Source: Cellvibrionales bacterium
GTDB taxonomy: Bacteria; Pseudomonadota; Gammaproteobacteria; Pseudomonadales; GM7GCV1
Length of the DNA: 64,000 bases
Assembly: GCA_014323765.1 (NCBI GenBank)
Contig: JACONM010000010.1
Coordinates: 113,908 to 177,907 of the forward strand
Direction of reading: 5' to 3'
Below the pieces are notes generated by a model that had not been told where the DNA came from, did no database searches, and saw only the letters and a program-made list of their open reading frames with translations. The translations under genes were made by a program, and so were the position numbers. Of this stretch, positions 28,324-37,433 are shown piece after piece; positions within the stretch are counted from its first letter, which is position 1; each line of letters starts with the position of its first letter.

Positions 28324-29213
28324 GCGGTGGTGGGGCGGGTAGGTCGCTTGGTTTGGCGGTTCAGCGAGGGGGGTTTGGTTAGCTCGATTTGTTCGGGGTG
28401 GATGCGGATTTGGCGGGCTTTGTAGAGGGCGGCTAGGGCGCGTTTGAAGTTTTTTTTGCTGGCTTTGAATTCGCGGTAGATGGCCTGTGCCGGGCTTTTG
28501 TCGGACAGTGGCAGGCGACCGCCGCGCTCGCTGGCGCGTTGTAGGATGCGCTCTTGCAGCTCATCGCGGGCGGCTTGGCTTAGTGCGTTGATACTCAGGT
28601 CGACTTTGCCGTCATCGCGTACTGCCTTAATCCTGCCGCGGCAGCGGTCGCCTATTTGCAGGGGTCGGCCTAACTCGGTGTGGTGGATTAGCCCTAGGTA
28701 GCGGCCACCGAACACCGCTTTGTAGCCGAGCTTGGAGGGGGCGGCGATCAGCAAGTCGACCTCATCGCCGGTTTTGTGCGGGCCGCTGGATTCTTGCAGG
28801 TGGCGGTGCAGTTTGCTGCTGGCGGCTAGGCGACCGCTGCGTGGGTCTTGGAAGATGTGGACGACGCAAAGTTGGCCGACTTCTGGGGGATACGCCTGCT
28901 CGGATTTGGGTAGTAACAGGTCTTTGCCGATGCCCCAATCGAGAAAAGCCCCGAAGGTGCCGACCGAGCGCACCATCAGGGCGGCGCAGTCGCCCAGCTG
29001 GGCTTTTGGGGTGCGAGCGGTGAGGGCGATGCGGTCGCGCTCTAGGGGGTAGAGGAATACTTCGAGGTGCTCGCCGGTATTTGGGGGGGGGATATCGGGG
29101 GGCAGTTCGGCGGTTGGTAGAAGCAGGGGGCCGTGCTCGCCGCCGTCCAGTTGGAAGCCATTGGGGAGTTTGGCGAGCACGGATAAGCGAGCCATTTGGC
29201 CGAGAGCGGGCAT
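28284..29213 (-). CDS. cvfB: CvfB-like S1-domain RNA-binding protein
   Basis: MVRSVGTFGAFLDWGIGKDLLLPKSEQ; GYKAVFGGRYLGLIHHTELGRPLQIGDRCRGRIKAVRDDGKVDLSI. Confidence 0.85.
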   Translation of the reverse strand: MPALGQMARLSVLAKLPNGFQLDGGEHGPLLLPTAELPPDIPPPNTGEHLEVFLYPLERDRIALTARTPKAQLGDCAALMVRSVGTFGAFLDWGIGKDLLLPKSEQAYPPEVGQLCVVHIFQDPRSGRLAASSKLHRHLQESSGPHKTGDEVDLLIAAPSKLGYKAVFGGRYLGLIHHTELGRPLQIGDRCRGRIKAVRDDGKVDLSINALSQAARDELQERILQRASERGGRLPLSDKSPAQAIYREFKASKKNFKRALAALYKARQIRIHPEQIELTKPPSLNRQTKRPTRPTTAQSSTRSRPSAKS

Positions 29214-29378
29214 GGGCGGGGCGGGAGAACAGGTGGGGCGGCGATTATAGCCCTTCGCATAGGCTTTGCTGCCTGATCCGGGCGGGCTTTTATTTTGCCG
29301 GGTTGTTGCGGATTGTGCGGTTTGGGTTTTGCTACCATGCTAGGCTGTTATGAGTTTGGACACTGTGGAGGAGCCATC

Positions 29379-29627
29379 ATGGGCAGTCTTACTATTCGCG
29401 ACCTCGATGATGAGGTGAAGAAGCGTTTGCGGGTGCGGGCGGCGGAGAGGGGGCATTCTATGCAGGAGGAGGCGCGCATTATTCTGGGTGCTTCGTTGGG
29501 CGTGGTGCGTGGCATGCCCGGGAAAGAGTTGGTGAAGGTTATGCGGGAACTGTTCGGGCCAGAGAACGGCGTGGACTTGGATCTGCCGCCGCGTAGCTCG
29601 ACTCGGGAAGTGCCGGATTTTTCTTGA
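29379..29627 (+). CDS. FitA/Arc-type ribbon-helix-helix antitoxin
   Basis: MGSLTIRDLDDEVKKRLRVRAAERGHSMQEEARIILG; followed by a PIN-domain gene. Confidence 0.88.
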   Translation: MGSLTIRDLDDEVKKRLRVRAAERGHSMQEEARIILGASLGVVRGMPGKELVKVMRELFGPENGVDLDLPPRSSTREVPDFS

Positions 29628-29636
29628 GGGCAGACG

Positions 29637-30059
29637 GTGATATTGCTGGATACCAATGTTCTGTCTGAGTTGATGGCTCTCGCTCCATCTCCAAGAGTCT
29701 TAGGCTGGGCTGCGCGAAATATGACCGATGATATGCTGGCTACCACGGTAATCAGCTTGTCCGAAATAGAGTATGGCCTCACCTGTATGCCGGTCGGTCG
29801 TAGGCGAGAAGGCATGCTTAGACGCTTTGCTGCCCTGAGCGGGGCGGGGTTTTATTCCGCCGTACTGTCACTGGATGAGTGGGCGGCACGATTGGCTGGG
29901 CAGTTGCGTGGGCAACTCAAGATGAAGGGGCTAGTCGCCGACCCTGCGGATATGATGATTGCTGCCATTGCTCGGCTTGCGGAGGCACCGTTGGCTACGC
30001 GCAATGGCCGGGATTTTGCTGAGACGGGGGTGGAGATTATTGATCCTTGGGCGGCTTGA
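29637..30059 (+). CDS. PIN-domain toxin (VapC/FitB type)
   Basis: MILLDTNVLSELMA; TTVISLSEIEYGL; DPADMMIAAIARLAEAPLATRNGRDFAETGVEIIDPW; GTG start. Confidence 0.9.
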   Translation: MILLDTNVLSELMALAPSPRVLGWAARNMTDDMLATTVISLSEIEYGLTCMPVGRRREGMLRRFAALSGAGFYSAVLSLDEWAARLAGQLRGQLKMKGLVADPADMMIAAIARLAEAPLATRNGRDFAETGVEIIDPWAA

Positions 30060-30123
30060 ATTGCTTGGATTGAAAGCAAGGCCCGGCGATTGTGCAAATT
30101 GGGTAGAAATAAAAAGTTGTCGG

Positions 30124-30492
30124 TTATTTGCGGGAAAATATGCCGCCGGCGATGGTGGCGAATAGGCCGGTGACACTGGCGATGTTTGAGCCGGCTATGA
30201 AGTTTAGGGTGCTGGTTTCTAGCTTAAATGGGATCGCGGTGAAGCCGTGTAAAAGAAGGATACCGAATGCGATGGTTGTGTAGATACAGCAAAATATGAA
30301 GACTCTGTTGGCGTAGGGGATTAGCAACCGGGCCTTCTGCGACTCAACTGAGGTTTCTTTCTTTAGGCGGTTGACCTCCGCCTGAAGAGCCATGTTTTTA
30401 TCTTTCAGTTTATCCAGATCTTCCGCTGGTCCGCGTGGTTCTGGGATTGCGGGGGACCGCTCAACCAATTCAAGATCAAGATCTTTGGTCAT
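30124..30492 (-). CDS. Small coiled-coil plus two-TM protein; candidate toxin partner of the Panacea-domain gene
   Basis: KLKDKNMALQAEVNRLKKE coil; VFIFCCIYTTIAFGILLLHGF and IAGSNIASVTGLFATIAGGIF hydrophobic segments; start overlaps upstream stop by 4 bp. Confidence 0.65.
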   Translation of the reverse strand: MTKDLDLELVERSPAIPEPRGPAEDLDKLKDKNMALQAEVNRLKKETSVESQKARLLIPYANRVFIFCCIYTTIAFGILLLHGFTAIPFKLETSTLNFIAGSNIASVTGLFATIAGGIFSRK

Positions 30493-31025
30493 GCGGCTAA
30501 CTCTGTCTGTTCCTCGGTCAACCTGACCCCAAGATCATGGTAATAGCGGCGAGTTTCTTCGTTGGGAATGGGGGTATTCTGGCCGTGCGGGTAATAAGCG
30601 GTGTGCCAAGGCGTGTCTTCTTCATGTAGCATTCTGGACAGGCTGAACCCGTGCAGGTGCCCGTAACGCCGCCAGACCATATCGATAATACGGTTTTCGG
30701 TTTTCAGAAATTTGCCGCGGATTACCGGGCCCCGGTTTTCCGTCCCTAGCACCGCGAAAGGATTGTCGTCGTTTTCGCGAATCAGATCTTTCAGTGGGCG
30801 CAAACCTATATGGTTGATCCTGCAGTCTAGTTCGGGATATACGGCCCCCCCATCCCAAGCTTCCGGCTCTATGGCGGTTAGGGGCTGGTTGGTGTAAGCC
30901 AGCGTCCAGCCGTGGGCTAGATAGACTAGGTTTTGGAGTTGTATTTGCGTCAGTCCCGCTCCGCTGGTGCGGCGGGCGCGGCGGAGGAATTCGTTGGCGA
31001 CGGCTTCAGGTCTTTGGTACGGCAT
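30489..31025 (-). CDS. Panacea-domain (SocA/GepA, DUF4065-like) protein, candidate antitoxin
   Basis: LTQIQLQNLVYLAHGWTLAYTNQPLTAIEPEAWDGGAVYPELDCRI matches the Panacea-domain pattern. Confidence 0.85.
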   Translation of the reverse strand: MPYQRPEAVANEFLRRARRTSGAGLTQIQLQNLVYLAHGWTLAYTNQPLTAIEPEAWDGGAVYPELDCRINHIGLRPLKDLIRENDDNPFAVLGTENRGPVIRGKFLKTENRIIDMVWRRYGHLHGFSLSRMLHEEDTPWHTAYYPHGQNTPIPNEETRRYYHDLGVRLTEEQTELAA

Positions 31026-31100
31026 TTTGCTGTGCTCTTTGCGGTGTTGCGTCCCATCATACACAAAAGACTGCCGATTTGGGGGCACTCTGAATTCAGG

Positions 31101-31389
31101 TTAAGGGATGAGACCGACTGTTTGGCGGTCTAGTTCGGCTTTGAGGGGTGGCTCAGGGGGTGGGGGAGTCTGCTCGCGGTCTTGGGGGGTGGGTTCTTTG
31201 GCATATCCGCTTGCTTCGGTTTGCATGGCCGTGCGCAACGCATCGCCTACATCTTGCCAAGCCTGATGGACTAGGTCTGGGCGCGGGCGGGGGGGGGGGC
31301 GGCTTGCTTGGGGCGAATAGGACGCTTAGGTATGCCGCGAAGCCTTCGCGGAACCCCTGCATGAAAGGCTGGGTTTGCTCAGTGCGCAT
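31101..31389 (-). pseudogene. Small hypothetical protein gene interrupted in a C11 tract
   Basis: MRTEQTQPFMQGFREGFAAYLSVLFAPSKPPPPPP in frame up to the tract; the +1 frame after it reads DLVHQAWQDVGDALRTAMQTEASGYAKEPTPQDREQ...LKAELDRQTVGLIP*. Confidence 0.5.
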
Positions 31390-31497
31390 TGGAATCTCCG
31401 GGTTGGGGGCGGAAGTGTAGCATGGTGGGAGGGGATCTGTGCCGAATTCATCAGCCCCGCAAAATCCAATCTTTTCCTCCAACTCCAACCCCCCAAA

Positions 31498-31575
31498 CCC
31501 CCCTTGTCAGGGGGGCTTAAAATGGGGATCCCCTTGTTATCAGGGGCTGAGCGAGAAACCCCTTGTCGGGAGGGG
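31498..31575. repeat. Cluster of extragenic palindromes CCCC(CC)-TTGTCA-like-(GG)GGGG, one perfect and two degenerate units
   Basis: CCCCCCTTGTCAGGGGGG at 31498-31515; related units at 31530-31546 and 31559-31575; same motif at 37383-37433. Confidence 0.8.
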
Positions 31576-31592
31576 TTATTGGGCGGGTGGGG

Positions 31593-34520
31593 TTAGAAGT
31601 TGTATTTTACGCGGGCACCGTAGTAGGCTTCGGCACCGCGGGGTTGGCGGTGGAAGGCGCGGGAGATGCCGCCGGCATTTTCGCGGGCGGCCCCGTACCA
31701 CTCTTCATCGGTGACGTTTTTACCGAATAGGGAGGCTTCGTAGCGGCCGGCTTTGTCGACTACGCCCACGGTGAGGTCAAGCAGGCCGTAGGCTTCTTGG
31801 ACTAGGTGGGGGTCGTTGTTTAGGGTGAAGTGGACATCGTCTTGCCAAGTGTAGGTGATGTTGCCGAAGGCACTGAAGGGGAGGTGCTCAAGCGGTAGGG
31901 AGGCATCTAGGGAGATGTTGTATTTCATCTCGGGGGTATTGGGGGCGGTGGTGCCGGCTACATCGGTGAGACCGCCGCTGCCGACTTGATCGGGGGCAGC
32001 GGTAGCAACCACAGCGTTTTGCGTTCCGCTTACAAAGTAGCCGAGCTCTTGGCCCGCTGTGAGTCCGCCGACACAGCCCTGCTCTGGGGTCTGGCCCGGG
32101 TAGCAGGGTTGCATTAGGTTTTTCACTTCGGAGTCGGTGTAGACCAAGCCTAGCGAGAGGCGTAGGTAGTCGTTGATGGCGAGAACCACGTCAGCCTCCA
32201 GCCCCTGCACATCGAGGTCACCGGCGTTGACGGGGACTGTGGTCAGATCAGGTTGCAAGATGGTGGTTTGTAGGTCGGTTACATCCATGATGTAGAGGGC
32301 GGCGTTGACTTGGAGGTTGTCCATGGGGCGCGATTTGATGCCGATCTCGATGTTTTCCGCCACGGTTGGCTCGACGAAGGCTAGGTTGCGACCTGGGGTC
32401 AGGGAACGCGCCGTGCCAGTGCGACCGAGGTTGACACCGTAGCCGATGAAGCTGCGGCTGGCGGAGAGGTAGAAGTTCATGTCATCGGTGGCTTGCCAAG
32501 AGGCTCCGAGGCGGGCGGACCAGTCGCTGTTGTCTTGGCTGTCGCTAACGGGGGCTCCGCTCAAGGTGTACACTGGCGTTGAATAGCCTGCTAACGGGGC
32601 CGGCGTAAGTGGAGTGCCGTTTTCGACGATTACTAGGCCGGAAGTGAGTGGGTTGGCTTCCAGATCGATGGTGGCGGTGTTGGTGGCTGTGTCCACGGTG
32701 TAGGCGCGCGCATTTTCGGGGATTGGAACGAAGTTAACCATTGAAGGTGCGAGGACGGCGCGGTTGTAAAAGTCCACATCCAGATTTTCTTGAGTGAAGC
32801 GGAAGCCAGCGAATACATCGAGGGAGTCGCTCAGGCTTAGGGTGAAGTCGGCGAAGGCGGCGTAGGTTTCGATGTCGGCATCGTGCTTGGCACTGCTGAC
32901 GGCGATGCCGGCATCATCGGTGGGGTTACAGTTGCCGGCGGTGAAAGCTCGGGCTGGATCGCGGGCTGCGGGCGAGCAGTCGATGAGCGTGAGGTTGCCA
33001 TTTGCATCAAACCCAACGTTGTCCTGAGCACCGTTCAGGCCGGCGTTTAGGAATAGCTCTACATCGGCACCTTGGCGGTCTTGCATGTCTTGGTAGTAGA
33101 GGCCGGCGGTCCAGTCTAGGGTGCCGGTGCTGCCTTCGATGCGGAACTCTTGGCTGAGGTATTGGTATTCGACTAGGTTGGTGTGGCCGTCGTCGGCGGT
33201 GTTGTTAATTTTGACGTTGGTTTTGATGGATGCCAGTAGGCCGGGGTAGTTGCCGATGTTGCTGAGCTCGGCGGGGCCGGAGTCAACATCGACGGTGGAT
33301 TGGGCGGTCCAGTCGCGCAGGGCGGTGATGGAGCGGAGGGTGAGGCTGTCGCTCATCCGGTAGGTGAAGTCGGCGGCGAAGCCGTGGCTTTCAGAGCGGT
33401 TGTTAGGGTTGCGGTCGCCGTTGATGTTGACTGTGCTGGGGTCGGCGATGACTGCCCTGCCGCGGGCGACTGCTGCGCCGAGTTCGGTTTCGGGGTTATT
33501 CGCTTTGGTGAGGAAATTTACGAATGCGGTCTGAAGGGCACCCCCTGCGGTGGCAAGTCCGGCTTGCGCTGTGGCTATACGGTCGGTGTCTTCAGCGGCG
33601 GTAGCGGCAGCCAACTCAGCCTGCGCAATAGCAAGGCCGACCTGCGCACCAATAACGGAGGGGAGTTCGGGTATCACATGGTTGCCGCCGTTGCCTTGCA
33701 GGTGTTCGCGTAGGACACCATTAAAACCGAGATTTTCAGCGCGGTTGACTACTTGGGGGCTGAAGCCGTGGGTGCTATCTAGCATGTCGATGGTGAAGAG
33801 GCCGTTTAGGTTGTCGCTAAAATCGATGTCGAGCTTGGCGCGGAGGCCCCATGAGTCTTCGCCGCCGAGGTCTTCGCCTTGGGGGTGGATGTTTTCGATG
33901 TGGCCGTCGCGGTCTTTGGAGATGGCGAGGATGGAGGTGCGGGCGGTGGCGGAGAGGGGGGCACTGAGCATGGCGCGGTAGAGTTGTTCTTCATCGGTGG
34001 TGGCGGAGACGTCCACGTAGGCTTCGAATTCGTCGGCGGGGCGTTTGGTGGTGATGTTGATCGCGCCGCCGGTGGAGTTGCGCCCGAAGAGGGTGCCTTG
34101 GGGGCCGCGGAGGACTTCAACGCGCTCGATGTCGGCTAACTCGGTGACGAATTCGCCGTTGCGGGCGTAGGGGACACCGTCTACCACTAGGGATACGCTG
34201 GGTTGGAGGCCGCCTTCAATGGTGTAGGAGCCGAGGCCGCGGATGTTGAAGTTGACCGCTTGGGGGCCGTGGCCGTCTTGGAAGTTGAGCGAGGGGGAGG
34301 CTTGCGCTAGGGAGCGGGTGTCGTTGATGGCGCGGCGGTCGAGGGCCTCGGCCGAGACGACATCGACGGAGATGGGCACCTCTTGCAGCGATTGCTCGCG
34401 CTTTTGGGCGGTGACGATGATCTCTTCCAGCGTCATCTGCGCATGGGCGGTGCCGCCGAAGGCGAGGGCGGAGATCAGAGTGGCGAGTGCCAGCCCTTGT
34501 TTGTGATGCAATGGTTTCAT
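31593..34520 (-). CDS. TonB-dependent receptor
   Basis: MTLEEIIVTAQKREQSLQEVPISVDVVSAEAL; VEVLRGPQGTLFGRNSTGGAINI; C-terminal ARVKYNF. Confidence 0.92.
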   Translation of the reverse strand: MKPLHHKQGLALATLISALAFGGTAHAQMTLEEIIVTAQKREQSLQEVPISVDVVSAEALDRRAINDTRSLAQASPSLNFQDGHGPQAVNFNIRGLGSYTIEGGLQPSVSLVVDGVPYARNGEFVTELADIERVEVLRGPQGTLFGRNSTGGAINITTKRPADEFEAYVDVSATTDEEQLYRAMLSAPLSATARTSILAISKDRDGHIENIHPQGEDLGGEDSWGLRAKLDIDFSDNLNGLFTIDMLDSTHGFSPQVVNRAENLGFNGVLREHLQGNGGNHVIPELPSVIGAQVGLAIAQAELAAATAAEDTDRIATAQAGLATAGGALQTAFVNFLTKANNPETELGAAVARGRAVIADPSTVNINGDRNPNNRSESHGFAADFTYRMSDSLTLRSITALRDWTAQSTVDVDSGPAELSNIGNYPGLLASIKTNVKINNTADDGHTNLVEYQYLSQEFRIEGSTGTLDWTAGLYYQDMQDRQGADVELFLNAGLNGAQDNVGFDANGNLTLIDCSPAARDPARAFTAGNCNPTDDAGIAVSSAKHDADIETYAAFADFTLSLSDSLDVFAGFRFTQENLDVDFYNRAVLAPSMVNFVPIPENARAYTVDTATNTATIDLEANPLTSGLVIVENGTPLTPAPLAGYSTPVYTLSGAPVSDSQDNSDWSARLGASWQATDDMNFYLSASRSFIGYGVNLGRTGTARSLTPGRNLAFVEPTVAENIEIGIKSRPMDNLQVNAALYIMDVTDLQTTILQPDLTTVPVNAGDLDVQGLEADVVLAINDYLRLSLGLVYTDSEVKNLMQPCYPGQTPEQGCVGGLTAGQELGYFVSGTQNAVVATAAPDQVGSGGLTDVAGTTAPNTPEMKYNISLDASLPLEHLPFSAFGNITYTWQDDVHFTLNNDPHLVQEAYGLLDLTVGVVDKAGRYEASLFGKNVTDEEWYGAARENAGGISRAFHRQPRGAEAYYGARVKYNF

Positions 34521-34689
34521 GGTGGGTACCCCAGTTGATAAATTGTGGCGGCGACGGTGCGGGTTGCCTTGGCGGATTTGCCTGGTTGCCTAATTGTACC
34601 GCCAATACGGCACCGACTCCGGGCCTGCAAGTTGCGGATAATGCGGCTTGCGGGCGGGGATGTCAAGAGTTGCTGGTGCATATATGGGC

Positions 34690-37185
34690 CTAGAAATTGT
34701 ATTTTAGGCGGGCGCCGAAATAGGATTGGGCACCGCGGGGGACGCGGGCGAAGACACGGGCGATGACGGGGGCGGCTTGGCTGCGGTTGCCGACGTAGTA
34801 TTCATCGGTGATGTTTTTGCCGAAGAGGGAGAGGTCGTAGCGGCCTTGGCGATCGGCGATGCCGAGGGTGGCATCGAGCAGGCCGTAGGATTCTTGCATT
34901 AGGAGTGGGTCGTTGTTTAGCTCGAAGAAGACGTCGTCTTGCCATGTGTAGGTGAGGTTGGCGTAGCCGTCGAAGGGCATGGTGTTTAGGGGGAGGTTTA
35001 GGTCTAGGGCTAAGTTGAATTTTAGTTCGGGGGTGTTGGGCGCGTCGTTGCCGCTGGCATCAAATGTATCGCTATTGTCGCAGCCGCGGTCTGTTTGCTC
35101 GGCGTAACAGTCCACGCCCGGCAGATTTTGTAGGGAAGCAGTGATCCGCGACAGGCCGGCGGTCAGACGTGTATTGTCGTTGAAGGACCAGACTAGGTCT
35201 GCTTCCACCCCGGCGGCATTGAGGTCGCCCGCATTGACCGGTCGAGTCAGGGTGTCGCCGCCGCTGCCGGTGACGAAAACGGTGGTTTGGAGGTCGGTGA
35301 CTTCCATGATGTACATGGCGGCGTTGAGTTGCACTCCGTCCGACAAGCGGGATTTGATGCCGAATTCTAGACTCTCCGCCACTGAAGGTTTGATGAATAT
35401 CTCTTCGACCTTAGATTCGGGCCTGCCGATGTTGGCGGCGGCACCGATAAAGCCGCGGCTGATGGAGGCGTACATGTTGACGCTGTCGTTGGCTTCGTAA
35501 TTGATGCCGAGGCGACCGGACCAGTCGTCGGAACTGAGGCCCGCTTTGTTCTCGCCATCTGGGTAGCGTTGGGTGGCCTGTACGCCGTTGTCGTTCTCGA
35601 CGGTTGAGTCTCGCAAGCGAACGGCAACGGTGTTGTTTTCAGCGTCTAGGGTCACTGTGTTGGTTGGCATATCGTTGTCATCGCGCTCATCGTCGGGCCT
35701 GTGGAGGGCGTTGTAAAGCAGGAAATCGAGCTCGGCATCTACGCTTTCATCGGTCCAGCGGAGGCCGGCGAAGAGGTCGAGGCGATCGGTCAGGTGGAAG
35801 GTGGCATCGGCGAAAATTGCAAACGCTTCAAATTCGGCGGTGTTTTGGGCACTTTGCGCTAGAAGGAATGGGCCGTTTGGGCTGGCGGGGAAGTAGAGTT
35901 CGATATCGGTGCCTTGTTTTTCGGAGAAGTCTTGGTAGTAGAGACCGGCTACCCAGTCGACGGAATCCGAGGTGCTCTCGAGGCGGAATTCTTGACTAAG
36001 GTAGTCGAATTCGATTTCTACGTTGTGGCCGTTGGGGTTGCGGCCGAGGTTGGTTTGGTTGACGTGTACGGGCAATCCGAAAGCTGCGCTGCTTATCTGT
36101 CCAGGGCTGGCATCGACATCCATGTCGCCGCTGCCTTCCCAGTCGCGGTAGGAGGTGATGGAGTGGAGTTTGAGGCTGTCGTTTAGTTCGTAGGCGATGT
36201 TGGCGGCTATGCCGAAGGTCTCGATGTAGTTTTCGGCGGCGTTGGAATCGTTGATATTTACCAGCAGGCCGTCGTCTATTACACGCTGACCTAGGGCGGT
36301 GCGTGCTGCTTTCTGCTCGGCGAGGCAGGCTTCGTTGCAATCTTCACTTTCGGCTATGGCTTGGCCCGGCAACCAGCCCATGCGCTCGATGTGCAGGGCT
36401 TGCGGGTTATTGGGCACTGAAGTGACACCGGGGCTGAACCCGTGGGTGGTGTCGCTCCAGTCGACGGTGAAGAGGGCGTTGCTGCCGGGGGCAAAATCCC
36501 AGTCGATCTTGGCGCGGGCACCGGTGCTTTCGTTGCCGCCGAGATCGGGGGCGTGGGGGGAGAGGTTTTCCAGATGGCCATCGCGGTCGGTGCGGTAGGC
36601 GACCAGCTGAGCCCCAAGGTTATAGGCCAGTGGGCCGCCGAGCACCACGCGGTAGCGTTGTTCGTCGTCGGAGGTGTAGGAGATGTCCACATCGCCCTCC
36701 AGTTCATCGCCCGGGCGGGTAGTGACCACATTGATGGCCCCCCCCGTCGCGTTGCGCCCGAATAGGGTGCCTTGGGGGCCGCGGAGGATTTCGACCCGCT
36801 CGATGTCGGCGAGCTCTGATACGAATTCGCCGTTGCGGGCTAGGGGGACGCCATCGATGACCATGGAGACGCTGGGCTGAATGCTGCCTTCGATGGTGTA
36901 GGAATTGATGCCGCGTATGCCGAAGCTGGTGGAGGAGGGGGCGAAGCCATCGAGGAAATTGAGGGAGGGGGAGGCTTGGGCTAGGGAGCGGGTGTCGGTG
37001 ATGGCGCGGCGGTCTAGGGTGTCGGCGGAGACTACGTCGACGGAGATCGGCACGTCTTGGAGGGATTGTTCGCGTTTTTGGGCGGTGACGATGATCTCTT
37101 CCAGTGCTAGGTTGGCTTGGGCACTGGTGCTGAGTAGGGCGGTGCCGAGCAGGGCGGCGGCGAGGTGTTTTGGCAGGTTAGGCAT
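34690..37185 (-). CDS. TonB-dependent receptor, paralogue of 31593-34520
   Basis: LALEEIIVTAQKREQSLQDVPISVDVVSADTLDRRAITDTRSLAQASPSLNF; C-terminal ARLKYNF. Confidence 0.92.
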   Translation of the reverse strand: MPNLPKHLAAALLGTALLSTSAQANLALEEIIVTAQKREQSLQDVPISVDVVSADTLDRRAITDTRSLAQASPSLNFLDGFAPSSTSFGIRGINSYTIEGSIQPSVSMVIDGVPLARNGEFVSELADIERVEILRGPQGTLFGRNATGGAINVVTTRPGDELEGDVDISYTSDDEQRYRVVLGGPLAYNLGAQLVAYRTDRDGHLENLSPHAPDLGGNESTGARAKIDWDFAPGSNALFTVDWSDTTHGFSPGVTSVPNNPQALHIERMGWLPGQAIAESEDCNEACLAEQKAARTALGQRVIDDGLLVNINDSNAAENYIETFGIAANIAYELNDSLKLHSITSYRDWEGSGDMDVDASPGQISSAAFGLPVHVNQTNLGRNPNGHNVEIEFDYLSQEFRLESTSDSVDWVAGLYYQDFSEKQGTDIELYFPASPNGPFLLAQSAQNTAEFEAFAIFADATFHLTDRLDLFAGLRWTDESVDAELDFLLYNALHRPDDERDDNDMPTNTVTLDAENNTVAVRLRDSTVENDNGVQATQRYPDGENKAGLSSDDWSGRLGINYEANDSVNMYASISRGFIGAAANIGRPESKVEEIFIKPSVAESLEFGIKSRLSDGVQLNAAMYIMEVTDLQTTVFVTGSGGDTLTRPVNAGDLNAAGVEADLVWSFNDNTRLTAGLSRITASLQNLPGVDCYAEQTDRGCDNSDTFDASGNDAPNTPELKFNLALDLNLPLNTMPFDGYANLTYTWQDDVFFELNNDPLLMQESYGLLDATLGIADRQGRYDLSLFGKNITDEYYVGNRSQAAPVIARVFARVPRGAQSYFGARLKYNF

Positions 37186-37382
37186 GATCTGTTCCCCAAT
37201 GGGCTGTGTTTTGTGTGTGCCGCGGGCTGGTTTTTGGGCCGGCGGCGATTCCGGTTGCTTATGATGGGGAAGGGGTGGGCTTTTGTCAATGGGTTTTTGA
37301 TTTTTTCTCTGGACAATTTTTGGGGGGACTTCCTACAACTTCCAATGCCAAACCCTTCAAATTCCCAGACCAACCCCCCTAA

Positions 37383-37433
37383 CCCCCCTTGTCAGGGGGG
37401 CTTCGATTTGGGGGACCCCCCTTGTCAGGGGGG
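37383..37433. repeat. Two perfect extragenic palindromes CCCCCC-TTGTCA-GGGGGG
   Basis: 37383-37400 and 37416-37433 are identical 18-mers; the second contains the ALDH stop codon at 37425. Confidence 0.85.
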
